Of a stretch of DNA of 50,408 nt, positions 8,546-16,809 are shown in pieces. The position numbers were made by a program, and so were the translations under genes. Under the pieces are notes generated by a model, which saw only the letters and a list, made by a program, of their open reading frames with translations, searched no databases and was not told the DNA's origin. Each line of letters starts with the position of its first letter. Positions within the stretch are counted from its first letter, which is position 1. This DNA comes from Brevibacillus gelatini (lineage in GTDB: Bacteria > Bacillota > Bacilli > Brevibacillales > Brevibacillaceae). Location of the stretch: NCBI RefSeq assembly GCF_003710935.1, contig NZ_RHHS01000041.1, positions 1-50,408 of the forward strand, written 5' to 3'.

Positions 8546-9310
8546 GTGTTGGCAAAGAGTGCTATCGAATTGGTGAACCGCTGCTATCAGAAGACAAATG
8601 GTCTGAAACTTTTGTCATTGGAAGAACTGAAAGAGGCATTTATCGTTTACGTTTTTGGCGAATACCAGGAAGAGTTCATGGTTCAGTATGATCTGGAGGA
8701 GTTTTACGAACATCTGAATCAGCTGCAACTGACCAATTGCCGCAGAGACTTTGATAAGGCAGTAGAGGAATGGTATATCGTCGAGTACGGAAGCGGTTAT
8801 AGCGACGCGAACTATCATGACATTCTGTTCACGCTGGTGAAAGAGGCAGTAGTACAGTACCAATCGCCAAATCGGACAGCACTCATCCGGGATGTGACCA
8901 AGCTTTTAACCATGCCCGACGGATTTGTCGCCAGATGGAAAAGCGGCATGCTGAAAGAGCGCTCATTGCCACACTACTTTAGATACTTGATGAAGCTGGG
9001 AGTTCGAAGCCAGAAAGATATTGAAACATTGGTAGATATGTGGCTGCTCGAATACCCAAACGCCTTTGATAAGAAGCAGCAGGAATTGTTCGCCAACCCG
9101 CCCCGCAGAGGGAGACCAAACAACGTAGAGCTGGCACTGCTCATTGACCTGGCAGCCAAAGTCAAACCGGAAATGACTCGACAAGAACGGGAGCGCCTGC
9201 GGAAAATTTACTACTACCACCGAAAGTCACTCACGGTCAGGGAAATGGTTGAGAAATTCGAGAAATACATCATGGGAAAAAACAAGTCGAACGATTCCCA
9301 GGTGGGATAG
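8546..9310 (+). CDS. Unrecognised protein with an AT-hook-like motif, head of the second locus
   Basis: 254 residues from GTG 8546, eight bases after AGGGGG. An overlapping ATG two bases upstream is in another frame. No membrane segment. Mostly helical, acidic first half; around residue 186 it has NPPRRGRPNN, resembling an AT-hook (core RGRP), followed by a basic helical tail (ERERLRKIYYYHRKS). This hints at DNA binding, perhaps an operon regulator, but the family is not recognised. One base separates its stop from the next start. Confidence 0.68.
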   Translation: MLAKSAIELVNRCYQKTNGLKLLSLEELKEAFIVYVFGEYQEEFMVQYDLEEFYEHLNQLQLTNCRRDFDKAVEEWYIVEYGSGYSDANYHDILFTLVKEAVVQYQSPNRTALIRDVTKLLTMPDGFVARWKSGMLKERSLPHYFRYLMKLGVRSQKDIETLVDMWLLEYPNAFDKKQQELFANPPRRGRPNNVELALLIDLAAKVKPEMTRQERERLRKIYYYHRKSLTVREMVEKFEKYIMGKNKSNDSQVG

Positions 9311-9311
9311 C

Positions 9312-10184
9312 ATGTTTCACCAAGTGAGCCGCTTTGTCTCCAGATTCCGTGATTTGGAACAACAGGAGTTTGCGCATACTTCCGAAGAAGAACGGCAGTG
9401 GAGGCTGCTGAAAGAAAAGCTTGCTGCTACTCATACAGTGGAGCAGCAAGAGGCGACCATTCGAAAATGCATCGCTGTAACCAGTTTGTACCCGCAGGCT
9501 GGTGCCAGTTTTGTGGCTGGAAATATTGCTTATGCCTGGGCGGGACAAGGAATACCCGTGACACTCTGCGAGATGCCAACCCAAACTTCTTACTTCTACT
9601 TCGCTCTTGATTACGAACGCAGAGTTCGATCATTTAAGAATCTTTCTCCGACATCATTGCTCCTCATGCAAAATAATCAGCTTCGCATCCAGATCGACAC
9701 CCCTTTTCATAGTCAGCAAGAATCTTCCCGCATGGATATAGCCAACTGGATACTTCGATTAAGCAAAGACAGTTCGATTGTTCTCATAGATGTTTCTTCA
9801 TACTGGAATCATAGCGAGGCAAGACAGATCTTCGAACTGGCTGATGAAGTATGGGTTGTTTTTGACACAGATATTGCACGTCTTACCCGCTTATTCCTGG
9901 TAGAACCGACTCCAGGCTGGTGGGTAGCAGAAAAAAGCAAATTGAGATTCATCGCAAACAAATGGAATACGCATCTTTCTCGTTCATCCGTCATGAAAAA
10001 GGTAGAAGGGACGTTGTCACTCTGGGGTCCAAGTGTTTCACAAATTAATTACCAGATTGCTCGCGTTGATGAAGAGAAAGTTGCGATGGCACACGTAAAG
10101 GCCAACTTTTTGCTGGAACTTTTTCCAGAAGAGGAAAGTCAGTTTCAATCCCTGATTTATGCGCACAAAGGAAGGGTGTTATGA
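9312..10184 (+). CDS. ParA/TadZ-like protein with degenerate P-loop
   Basis: 290 residues from ATG 9312 (GGTGGGA upstream); an in-frame upstream start at 9249 lies inside the previous gene. The fold pattern is that of MinD/ParA: beta strand IAVTSLY, P-loop position, helix with GNIAYAWAGQG, then VLIDVSSYWNH where Walker B sits and a switch-like EVWVVFDTD. The Walker A is broken: YPQAGASF replaces KGGVGKTT, so both lysines are gone. Inferred to be a structural, non-hydrolysing TadZ-type protein. Overlaps the next gene by four bases. Confidence 0.65.
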   Translation: MFHQVSRFVSRFRDLEQQEFAHTSEEERQWRLLKEKLAATHTVEQQEATIRKCIAVTSLYPQAGASFVAGNIAYAWAGQGIPVTLCEMPTQTSYFYFALDYERRVRSFKNLSPTSLLLMQNNQLRIQIDTPFHSQQESSRMDIANWILRLSKDSSIVLIDVSSYWNHSEARQIFELADEVWVVFDTDIARLTRLFLVEPTPGWWVAEKSKLRFIANKWNTHLSRSSVMKKVEGTLSLWGPSVSQINYQIARVDEEKVAMAHVKANFLLELFPEEESQFQSLIYAHKGRVL

Positions 10185-10969
10185 AAAAGCAAACCATGCT
10201 CGTTATATGCCTGATCTCGTTTCTTCTAGCAGGCTCCTCCTTCTACGCTGCTACCCAGTATATTGATGCGCTGGCAACCGAAAGGCTGTTTGCACCAGTC
10301 GTAAAAGTCGCTGCCGGGAAGGAAATTTCCCCTTTTGAGCCGATTACAGAGGACGATGTGGTGCTTGTACAGGAGGAAATAGATGAAATCCTGCCGGATG
10401 CAGCGCGCGATATAAATGATGTGGTGGGCAAAAGAAGCACGCAAACCATTTATCAAGGCGAGCAGCTGTTAACAAACAAGCTGACAGATTCACAACTTTT
10501 ACCCGAAAAAGGTGAGGCCAGGTATGAGTTTCCGTTACTCTCGATTCAGCCTTTGACAGAGCTGCGCAAGGGTGACCACGTGAAAATCTGGGTCAAATAC
10601 AAGAGCTTGGCTGAATTACAGGACTACCCGGAGCCAGTGCAATTCAAAAAGACAAATGATACGGCCGAGTTTCTGTTTGAGAGCCAACTGGTCAGCGTAA
10701 GAGACAGCAATGGCAGTGAGATTTACACGTTGAAGCCAAGCTTGCTGCCTTCTCCAGATCAGATGGATGCCGTATTTAATGGCGCTCGCGAAAAGCCTCA
10801 GTCCAACCATGAGAAAAAATATCATGATTACCGGGTACAGCCCACCGCGCTGCCTGCTTTTCTAGGATTCAATCTAACGGATCGAGAGTACGTAATCCTG
10901 AATGAAGCAATGTCATACGGCATGCTGCAAGTAGGACACATCATGGTTTCAAAGGAGCAAGCGTCATGA
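10181..10969 (+). CDS. SAF-domain, CpaB-like protein of the second locus
   Basis: 262 residues. N-terminal membrane segment (about 5-25), then a SAF-like domain: VVKVAAGKEISPFEPITEDDV followed by VVGKRSTQTIYQGEQLLTNK. This is the same arrangement as the CpaB-like protein at 177, with little direct similarity. Likely the extracytoplasmic scaffold of the second machine. Four-base overlaps on both sides. Confidence 0.72.
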   Translation: MKKQTMLVICLISFLLAGSSFYAATQYIDALATERLFAPVVKVAAGKEISPFEPITEDDVVLVQEEIDEILPDAARDINDVVGKRSTQTIYQGEQLLTNKLTDSQLLPEKGEARYEFPLLSIQPLTELRKGDHVKIWVKYKSLAELQDYPEPVQFKKTNDTAEFLFESQLVSVRDSNGSEIYTLKPSLLPSPDQMDAVFNGAREKPQSNHEKKYHDYRVQPTALPAFLGFNLTDREYVILNEAMSYGMLQVGHIMVSKEQAS

Positions 10970-12084
10970 AAATTTTGGTTTGTTATCCGATGAAGTCGTT
11001 GGCCAAAACGTATATGCCGATCACGAGTGAGGTATTGGTGGCTGAATCATCTGAGGAGTTCTCACGTCTTGCTCACCTGTACCAGCCGGATGCGACAGTT
11101 GTCTTCTCCGAGATGTACGCAACCCCGGCATGGGAGTGGCTTCCCGCGTTGAGAAACATACTGCCTGCCCATACTCCGCTCATCATCGTTCCATTGTACC
11201 GGGATGAGCCAATCATTGCCCAAGTGGCAGAGGAGATGGAGCTTGAAATGGTGTACGTACTGTCCGCCCAGCTTTCACAGGAAGAGATTCGGGGCAAAAT
11301 CAGCCTGATTTTGGGCTTTGCCCAGGACAGGACGGAAAATCATAGCGGCGGAATCGAAGGACAGGTATACGCCCTCATGAGTTATGGAGCATCGGGAATT
11401 ACTACGTTTTGCATCAATTACCCGATTTTGCTCGCCAGACAGTATCCAGCCAAAAGTATTGCCGTTCTTGACATGAACGTTGCCAAACCGGATTTAACCC
11501 GATTTTTCAAGCTTCAGCAGCATCAATTGGCTCTGTTTCGGCCAGATTTATTGGATCTGCAGACAGCACTCAGGCGGAATTGGCGCAGCGTCTGCAAGCA
11601 GAGTGCTCATATGCCCAATCTGTATTACGCGAACGCAGCCAGCAAATGGCGGAGTGCGGAACTAAGCAATATGATTGCGGCTTTTCGCCAGCAATTTGAC
11701 CATGTGTATGTCGACTGGGGATATTGCTTCCCTGAGTCAGAGGCCATGCAGCGATTGCTTAACACGGCTGATCGCAATCTTTTGTTTGTTCGCGCTGATC
11801 CCTTTGGCATTGAGAGCGCCAGGGAGTGGATCAAGAATTGGCGCGAAAAAGGCGTACAGTGCGAGGTTTTGTTAAGCCATCAGGAGCCTGGACAGCCCTA
11901 CCGGATTGGCGAGGATATTCCGCTCTATGGTGTGGTTCCTCGCATATCGCCAAGCAGGCTGATGCAATCCCAACGAAGCAGCAGCGTGTTGATTGAAGAG
12001 TTTTTCCCGCCAAAATCGTACATCAGCAGTCTCAAGGAAATTGCAAGAGCAGACCATGCTGAAAAAAGCGTGGTGTACAGCTGA
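10966..12084 (+). CDS. Second TadZ/CpaE-like protein without P-loop lysines
   Basis: 372 residues. The first about 125 form a receiver-like alpha/beta domain (MKILVCYP ... TVVFSEMY ... LIIVPLYRDEP ... MVYVLSAQ), then a ParA-like domain with LMSYGASGITTFCINYP at the Walker A position (about 138-150) and SIAVLDMNVAKPDL at the next strand. The Walker lysines are Tyr and Ile. HVYVDWGYCFPES takes the Walker B place. The CpaE-like architecture is kept but ATP hydrolysis is doubtful. With the gene at 9312 this gives two degenerate ParA-like proteins in one operon. Confidence 0.68.
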   Translation: MKILVCYPMKSLAKTYMPITSEVLVAESSEEFSRLAHLYQPDATVVFSEMYATPAWEWLPALRNILPAHTPLIIVPLYRDEPIIAQVAEEMELEMVYVLSAQLSQEEIRGKISLILGFAQDRTENHSGGIEGQVYALMSYGASGITTFCINYPILLARQYPAKSIAVLDMNVAKPDLTRFFKLQQHQLALFRPDLLDLQTALRRNWRSVCKQSAHMPNLYYANAASKWRSAELSNMIAAFRQQFDHVYVDWGYCFPESEAMQRLLNTADRNLLFVRADPFGIESAREWIKNWREKGVQCEVLLSHQEPGQPYRIGEDIPLYGVVPRISPSRLMQSQRSSSVLIEEFFPPKSYISSLKEIARADHAEKSVVYS

Positions 12085-13433
12085 TGAGAGCAGCAGAATT
12101 GAGCAGGAGCACTCCGGGGTTGCAGAGCATTGAGGAATTGAAGCAAGCCGCCAGGGATTACTTGAACCACTTTGGCAAAACGCGTGAAGAAAAGCTGGAA
12201 ATGCAGCAAATTCTCTCCTTGGCCGAGCAAGGCGACCGCGACAGTCACAACCATATTATTTTGCGATTGCAGCATTACTTTGAAGAAGTGCTCAAACGTC
12301 CGGTAACAGAGGAGATTTTGCCGCATGTCAATGGCTACGAAGGTCTTGTGTTTGCGACCTATGGCTGGGGAATACTGGACGCCGTTCTGCATTTGTCCCC
12401 GTGGGTAGAAGAAGTGCGGATATGTGCCGATCGAAGAGTAGCGTACCTTGAACAAGGGGTCAAAAAGTTTCTCTCCTACACCCCTACCTGGAAGGAAGTG
12501 GAGACTCTCCAGCAAAAGCTGACAAATGCTGCGGGCCTGTCTTTCAACGAGAAAAAGCCGCGTCTTAGCGGGTATCTTCCGGCATTAAAGGCTCGTTTGA
12601 CCATGTTTACTTTTCCATACTCAAGAGTGCCTACGATTCTTGTCAGACGATTTACAACCCCGGCTTTCTCGCTTGACCAGCTTCGGACACAGCCACAGCC
12701 GACTTTTGACGAACCTGTGCAATGGCTGCTCGAACAGCAAGTGCACGGACGTGGCAACGTTCTTGTCATTGGACCGATGGCCGCCGGGAAAACAACCTTG
12801 ATGATGTGCATGCTGAAGCTCAAGGACCCACAGACAGAGTACATTACTATTTTCGAGAGTGAGCATGAGATGCGCTTTGCTGATGTATGGCCGGGAGAAG
12901 TCATTGAGCTGCAAAATGTGGAGGAAATCGGTATTGAGCTGAGCAACTGCTTTAAAGATATGTATCGTTCCACAGCCAATACGATTTTGATCGGTGAGAT
13001 ACGCGAGCCGATTGAAGCGTACCACTTTGTCAATGCAGGAATCAGAGGAACGGATGCTACGATAGCGGCAATGCACGAACGTTTTCCTCATAAAGCTTTG
13101 CACGACCTGACAGACCTCGTTTTTCAGTATGGAGGACGAAGTGTTGAATTGACGCAAGAGAGGATCAGCAGGGCAGTTAACTTTGTAAATTCCCTGACCT
13201 ACCGCAATAACGGTCACCGCTTTGTTGATGCCATTCATGCTACGGAATGGAACGACACCTTCAATCGTGTAGAATCGATTCCGCTAGTCAGTTGCAATGT
13301 GCAAACGGGTGTATACGAATGGACAGGGAGACAGCTTAGTCCTCATCTGGTGGAGTATATGTGCTACGTGGGGAAAGCAAACCTGGATGTATTGAAAGAG
13401 CTACGTCTTACTGATCTGGGCAGGCAACTATGA
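12084..13433 (+). CDS. TadA-like secretion ATPase of the second locus
   Basis: 449 residues; start shares a base with the previous stop (TGATG). C-terminal GSPII_E/CpaF-type ATPase: Walker A IGPMAAGKTTLM near residues 229-240, ITIFESEHEM at the Asp box and TILIGEIREPIEA at Walker B. DATIAAMHER replaces the usual STAHA/STVHA region and keeps its His. The N-terminal helical domain (1-150) is shorter than in the first TadA. It is quite unlike the TadA at 2321, so it is not a recent duplicate. Probably the only active ATPase of this locus. Confidence 0.82.
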   Translation: MRAAELSRSTPGLQSIEELKQAARDYLNHFGKTREEKLEMQQILSLAEQGDRDSHNHIILRLQHYFEEVLKRPVTEEILPHVNGYEGLVFATYGWGILDAVLHLSPWVEEVRICADRRVAYLEQGVKKFLSYTPTWKEVETLQQKLTNAAGLSFNEKKPRLSGYLPALKARLTMFTFPYSRVPTILVRRFTTPAFSLDQLRTQPQPTFDEPVQWLLEQQVHGRGNVLVIGPMAAGKTTLMMCMLKLKDPQTEYITIFESEHEMRFADVWPGEVIELQNVEEIGIELSNCFKDMYRSTANTILIGEIREPIEAYHFVNAGIRGTDATIAAMHERFPHKALHDLTDLVFQYGGRSVELTQERISRAVNFVNSLTYRNNGHRFVDAIHATEWNDTFNRVESIPLVSCNVQTGVYEWTGRQLSPHLVEYMCYVGKANLDVLKELRLTDLGRQL

Positions 13434-14329
13434 TGTATTCGCTACTCATTCCGATGGTTGTCTGCCTGTTTACTGGCTTTATGTTTATGGGAGTGTTCTT
13501 GTACCATAATTGGACTGCTCCCCGCGTGTTCTTTCCCCGCACGGTAGAAGCATGGAGAGAAAAATTTTTGCGGCATGCCACCAGGCGGATATTGTATGAG
13601 CGATACGCTCGGTGGTGTCAGATAGGCGGCGGTACGCCTGAGGCTCATCTTCTGCTCTCCTTGATAGGTGGTGTCGCGGGATTCATCTCGGGAGTTTTGC
13701 TCGGGAACCTGATTGTTTCTCTGTCTTTGTTTCTCTTGTTTCTTTTTCTGCCTACTCTCTTGCTGTACGCCCGATATACAGTTCGGATCAACAAAAAAAT
13801 CAGTTCATTTTGCCGATTCGTGGAGCTTTTTGCCCGCTATTATAACAGTCGAAAAAATATCGTGCTGACTTTTCGGGAAATGATTGAAGAATGTCCAAAG
13901 GAGCTGCTGCCAGACTTGCTTCTGCTGAACAACACCCTTGCCGATGGCGGGAATCCTACAGCGGCAGTAGAACAATTTGCGCAAAGGTTGGACCATCCGT
14001 GGGCATTTGATTTTGCCATGTACATTGCAAGTGGATTGGAGGGGGAGACGGAAGATATTCAGGTACCGCTGAACCGATTGACGAATGAAATGTTTGTCCA
14101 ACAGGACGAAAAGCATGAGCGGGACAGCGAAATACACTCGATCTGGATCAGCCTTTTAATCGTCATTGCCACCTGCATATGCTTGATCCCTTACAACCAG
14201 AGTTTGTTGAAAGATTCGTATCGGCTGTACTTTTACACCCTTGACGGACAGGCCATTTTAGCGCTGGCAGCAACAGTCTGGTCATTCTCCATCCTGCTTG
14301 CGTTCATTTGGGGAAGGAGGTATCGATAA
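13430..14329 (+). CDS. TadB-like membrane protein of the second locus
   Basis: 299 residues, beginning MMYS at the ATGA overlap with the ATPase gene. One membrane segment at the N terminus, a hydrophobic block near residues 75-115, a cytoplasmic helical domain with the T2SF-like pattern (FVELFARYYNS ... LADGGNPTAAVEQFAQRL) and two C-terminal segments. Same length and topology as TadB at 3816, low direct similarity. Inferred platform protein. Confidence 0.7.
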   Translation: MMYSLLIPMVVCLFTGFMFMGVFLYHNWTAPRVFFPRTVEAWREKFLRHATRRILYERYARWCQIGGGTPEAHLLLSLIGGVAGFISGVLLGNLIVSLSLFLLFLFLPTLLLYARYTVRINKKISSFCRFVELFARYYNSRKNIVLTFREMIEECPKELLPDLLLLNNTLADGGNPTAAVEQFAQRLDHPWAFDFAMYIASGLEGETEDIQVPLNRLTNEMFVQQDEKHERDSEIHSIWISLLIVIATCICLIPYNQSLLKDSYRLYFYTLDGQAILALAATVWSFSILLAFIWGRRYR

Positions 14330-15168
14330 TGCAATTGCTGGTCATGTATACGTGGCTTGGCTTAGGTGCTTTATTTATGTTTCTCGCTGTCTTCTTCGCC
14401 GGAAAGTATTTGGTGCAAAGCCAGAGACCGGTTTTGTTCATCTCTGCGAAGTGGTGGAAAAGCTGGGAGAGCACGGTCAAATCCGCTGATGATGAAAAGT
14501 GGGAACAGTTGCTTTCCCGGGCAGGGAGGCCGTTTGGCTGGGGCAAAGCCGAGTGGATGTTCCTGCAACTATTGTGTGGAAGTGCCGTTTGCGTTCTCGT
14601 TTTGCTTTGGGTCATTTTGTGCCGTGTTGAGTCATTTCCGCTTTTCTCAATGTGCATTGCTTCGGGAGGCGGCTACTTCCTTCCGTACCTGGCTCTGAAG
14701 ATGTGGGCGAGCAACCGCGAGGATATGCTGAGCACAGATATAGCCCGTTTCATTAACCGTTATGTAACTTTGCTGGAAAATCAGGTGCCTGTCTACAATG
14801 CCATGGTAAAAGCTGCGAGACCTACGAGAAAGCTGAAGGAGTATGTCCCCACTTTGTCAGAGTGGAACAAGGATCGGGATGAAGCGTTGGAAAGCTTCAA
14901 ACGCAAGATGGGGGTCGATGATGGCGTCATTCTCGTTTCCAGCATGCGCACGATTGAGCAGCTAAGCGCGGGACAAGTCAGTGTAACGATGCAGCGCATG
15001 GAGTGGGCCGTCGATCAGCGCAGGATGTTTCGCCATCGAAAAAAAATAAAATCGCTGGGGATTGGCTACAGTGTCATCGTTTACCCGGCATTTTACATGG
15101 GACTGTTGGTTGCCATGTTTCCCTGGTACAAGCTGCTGACAGAAATTTTGGCCAAGTATTTAACCTAA
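14329..15168 (+). CDS. TadC-like membrane protein of the second locus
   Basis: 279 residues from ATG 14329, which overlaps the previous stop as TAATG and has AAGGAGG ten bases upstream. N-terminal membrane segment, hydrophobic pair near 85-130, cytoplasmic region with RFINRYVTLLENQVPVYNAM and SSMRTIEQLSAGQVSVTMQR, and a C-terminal segment. The pattern is that of TadC/T2SF platforms. Followed after 15 bases by the run of small membrane-anchored proteins. Confidence 0.68.
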   Translation: MQLLVMYTWLGLGALFMFLAVFFAGKYLVQSQRPVLFISAKWWKSWESTVKSADDEKWEQLLSRAGRPFGWGKAEWMFLQLLCGSAVCVLVLLWVILCRVESFPLFSMCIASGGGYFLPYLALKMWASNREDMLSTDIARFINRYVTLLENQVPVYNAMVKAARPTRKLKEYVPTLSEWNKDRDEALESFKRKMGVDDGVILVSSMRTIEQLSAGQVSVTMQRMEWAVDQRRMFRHRKKIKSLGIGYSVIVYPAFYMGLLVAMFPWYKLLTEILAKYLT

Positions 15169-15183
15169 AGGGAGGCTAAGCGC

Positions 15184-15330
15184 TTGACCAAGCTGTTGTC
15201 CATTATCATGTGCATCGTATTCACTTTGGGAATCATCGTGTCAAGTCTCTCGCACATCAACGCATCAGTTGTTCAGGATGGCGGATTGCGAGATCGAGCA
15301 GTAGATTGGATCGATAAAGCGATACCGTAG
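15184..15330 (+). CDS. Pilin-like micro-protein 1
   Basis: 48 residues from TTG 15184, eight bases after AGGGAGG. A hydrophobic N-terminal segment (MTKLLSIIMCIVFTLGIIVS) ends in SSLSHINA, followed by a 22-residue charged tail ending DWIDKAIP. There is no G/E Flp cleavage motif. Its first 22 residues match those of the next gene at 10 positions, including LGI-x-VSS, so the two look like tandem paralogues. Possibly the pilus subunit or a secreted peptide of the second machine (inference). Confidence 0.6.
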   Translation: MTKLLSIIMCIVFTLGIIVSSLSHINASVVQDGGLRDRAVDWIDKAIP

Positions 15331-15376
15331 CAGGGGAAGGCTATTCCACATTACCTACTTAAAGGAGAGTGCCACA

Positions 15377-15577
15377 ATGTCGAAAATGTTTTTTATATTT
15401 CTCGCATGCGTCATGGTCCTGGGGATCGGCGTCAGCTCTTACGGCAATGAACTATCGCCCGCTGCAAACGATTCAGCCGAAAGCATTAACAGCTCCATTA
15501 CATCCCTGAACTACGACACAAGAAATGAAAACATCAACTTCAGAATGCAAAACGGCACAGCCTATACGTCAAACTGA
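15377..15577 (+). CDS. Pilin-like micro-protein 2
   Basis: 66 residues from ATG 15377 behind AAAGGAG. N terminus MSKMFFIFLACVMVLGIGVS is a signal-like or membrane segment, then SSYGNELSPAA, a possible signal peptidase I site, and an Asn/Ser-rich tail (NDSAESINSSITSLNYDT...). It shares the LGI-x-VSS segment with the gene at 15184. The N/S-rich tail would suit a surface-exposed or polymerising protein. Family not recognised. Confidence 0.62.
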   Translation: MSKMFFIFLACVMVLGIGVSSYGNELSPAANDSAESINSSITSLNYDTRNENINFRMQNGTAYTSN

Positions 15578-15720
15578 TGCTGCATCATCATGTTTTTCTC
15601 ATCATCGTCATCATGGTAGGGAGTTTGTGCGCGTATATCTGGAATTTGCAGCCGGCAGAGCAGCTTCGTGATACTCAACAGGAAAGGGTGTATCGGGCCA
15701 CGACGGTTATCTTTCATTAA
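15577..15720 (+). CDS. Small single-pass membrane protein
   Basis: 47 residues; ATG shares a base with the previous stop (TGATG). After MLHHH there is one hydrophobic segment (VFLIIVIMVGSLCAYIW) and a short polar tail (NLQPAEQLRDTQQER...). No separate ribosome site, so it is probably translated by coupling to the previous gene. Function unknown. Confidence 0.5.
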   Translation: MLHHHVFLIIVIMVGSLCAYIWNLQPAEQLRDTQQERVYRATTVIFH

Positions 15721-15746
15721 CAAAGAAAACAGTCGGCTCGGAAGCG

Positions 15747-16154
15747 ATGGTTAAAGCAAAAGTATTTCTCGTTTGTCTGATGGTGCTGCTGCTCGTTATT
15801 TCCGGAGTGGGGGCTTATCATCTGTACTCCATGGAGAGAGCGATTGCCCGTGGCATCTACGCCGATATCCTCGATGACATGCAGGATATCGGCTATCTGG
15901 ACCCGGCCTTGGCGGAGTACTATACCAAAAAAATGGCCGAGCTTGGCTGGGATGTAACTGCAGATGTGTTTGCTGGCAGTTGGCCGCGAACAATGGGAGA
16001 GCGGGCGCGTAAGGAGCAAAAGGAGTCCGTCACGCTTACTGTTACAGTTACGCCGTCCAACGTGGCAAAATGGTTGAATGCATTTGTAGAGGGCGATGCT
16101 GCCTTTTCCTTTACAGGGAGCCGCCCCTCCGAATATTTTGACCCGGGGTGGTAG
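15747..16154 (+). CDS. Pseudopilin-like protein, single N-terminal membrane segment
   Basis: 135 residues. N-terminal segment (VFLVCLMVLLLVISGVGAYH), a helical stretch with DILDDMQDIGYLDPALAEYY, then a beta-rich tail (ESVTLTVTVTPSNV...). The layout (one helix, then a small ectodomain) is that of minor pseudopilins or TadE-like proteins, though the G/E motif is absent. Weak ribosome site (GGAAG). Confidence 0.6.
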   Translation: MVKAKVFLVCLMVLLLVISGVGAYHLYSMERAIARGIYADILDDMQDIGYLDPALAEYYTKKMAELGWDVTADVFAGSWPRTMGERARKEQKESVTLTVTVTPSNVAKWLNAFVEGDAAFSFTGSRPSEYFDPGW

Positions 16155-16157
16155 TGC

Positions 16158-16310
16158 ATGAATAAAATGATTAGCATGTTGGTGCTGCTTGTTCTCGTCC
16201 TGCCGCTTACGGTGGGAGTGCTTTTTACAGGTCCAGACAACCTCCTGTCGGCTTGCCAGCAGTTTTTCGGAGATCTGCTCGTCCAGGTGACGAGATTCGG
16301 TACAGCCTGA
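16158..16310 (+). CDS. Small single-pass membrane protein
   Basis: 50 residues from ATG 16158, four bases after the preceding stop. Almost half is hydrophobic (MISMLVLLVLVLPLTVGVLF), followed by TGPDNLLSACQQFFGDLL and a short end. No family recognised. The stop shares a base with the next start (TGATG), so the two are translationally coupled. Confidence 0.55.
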   Translation: MNKMISMLVLLVLVLPLTVGVLFTGPDNLLSACQQFFGDLLVQVTRFGTA

Positions 16311-16726
16311 TGGGACAGCTTGTTGCGGTTATTCTCAATGTCATGCTGCTGTTGATGGTGAGTCTGGGGCTATTGCAGGTGCACACGGTCGTGCAGACGG
16401 AAAATGAGCTGATGGAAGTCAGCGCTGCTGTTACGAAATACATTAGCAACCGCGGAGGGGTAAATGAAAGCTCGCTACAGAAAGAGGTGCGGACATTGAT
16501 AGCGAGGGAGCTTGCAGAAAAAGGCTTTTCCTTGCAGGAGAGGGAGATGTCTGTCAGTGTCACGCGTACTCATTCAGCCGCCCCTGTCTTATGGAGTCAC
16601 GCAGACGAGTTTTCCCTTGTTTTGACCATTCCATATCCTGGATTCACTTCATGGATTCCCGCATCTGCTGACACTTTGCAGGTTACTCGCCACGGGACGA
16701 TTAACGTCATGGACTACGATTTGTAA
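16310..16726 (+). CDS. TadE-like/pseudopilin protein of the second locus
   Basis: 138 residues from ATG 16310, picked because it overlaps the previous stop; an in-frame upstream start at 16253 would overlap that gene. N-terminal membrane helix (LVAVILNVMLLLMVSLGLLQ), a helix with VVQTENELMEVSAAVTKYIS, the common TadE arrangement ending in NRGG, then a beta-rich ectodomain (MSVSVTRTHSAAP ... SLVLTIPYPGF). Likely a minor pseudopilin. Confidence 0.65.
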   Translation: MGQLVAVILNVMLLLMVSLGLLQVHTVVQTENELMEVSAAVTKYISNRGGVNESSLQKEVRTLIARELAEKGFSLQEREMSVSVTRTHSAAPVLWSHADEFSLVLTIPYPGFTSWIPASADTLQVTRHGTINVMDYDL

Positions 16727-16809
16727 TCACGTGCAACCTCAATCTAAAGAGAGAACTGAACTAGGGGGATGTTCGTACGGGGGTTAATATTTTATCTATA
16801 TCAGCACTG

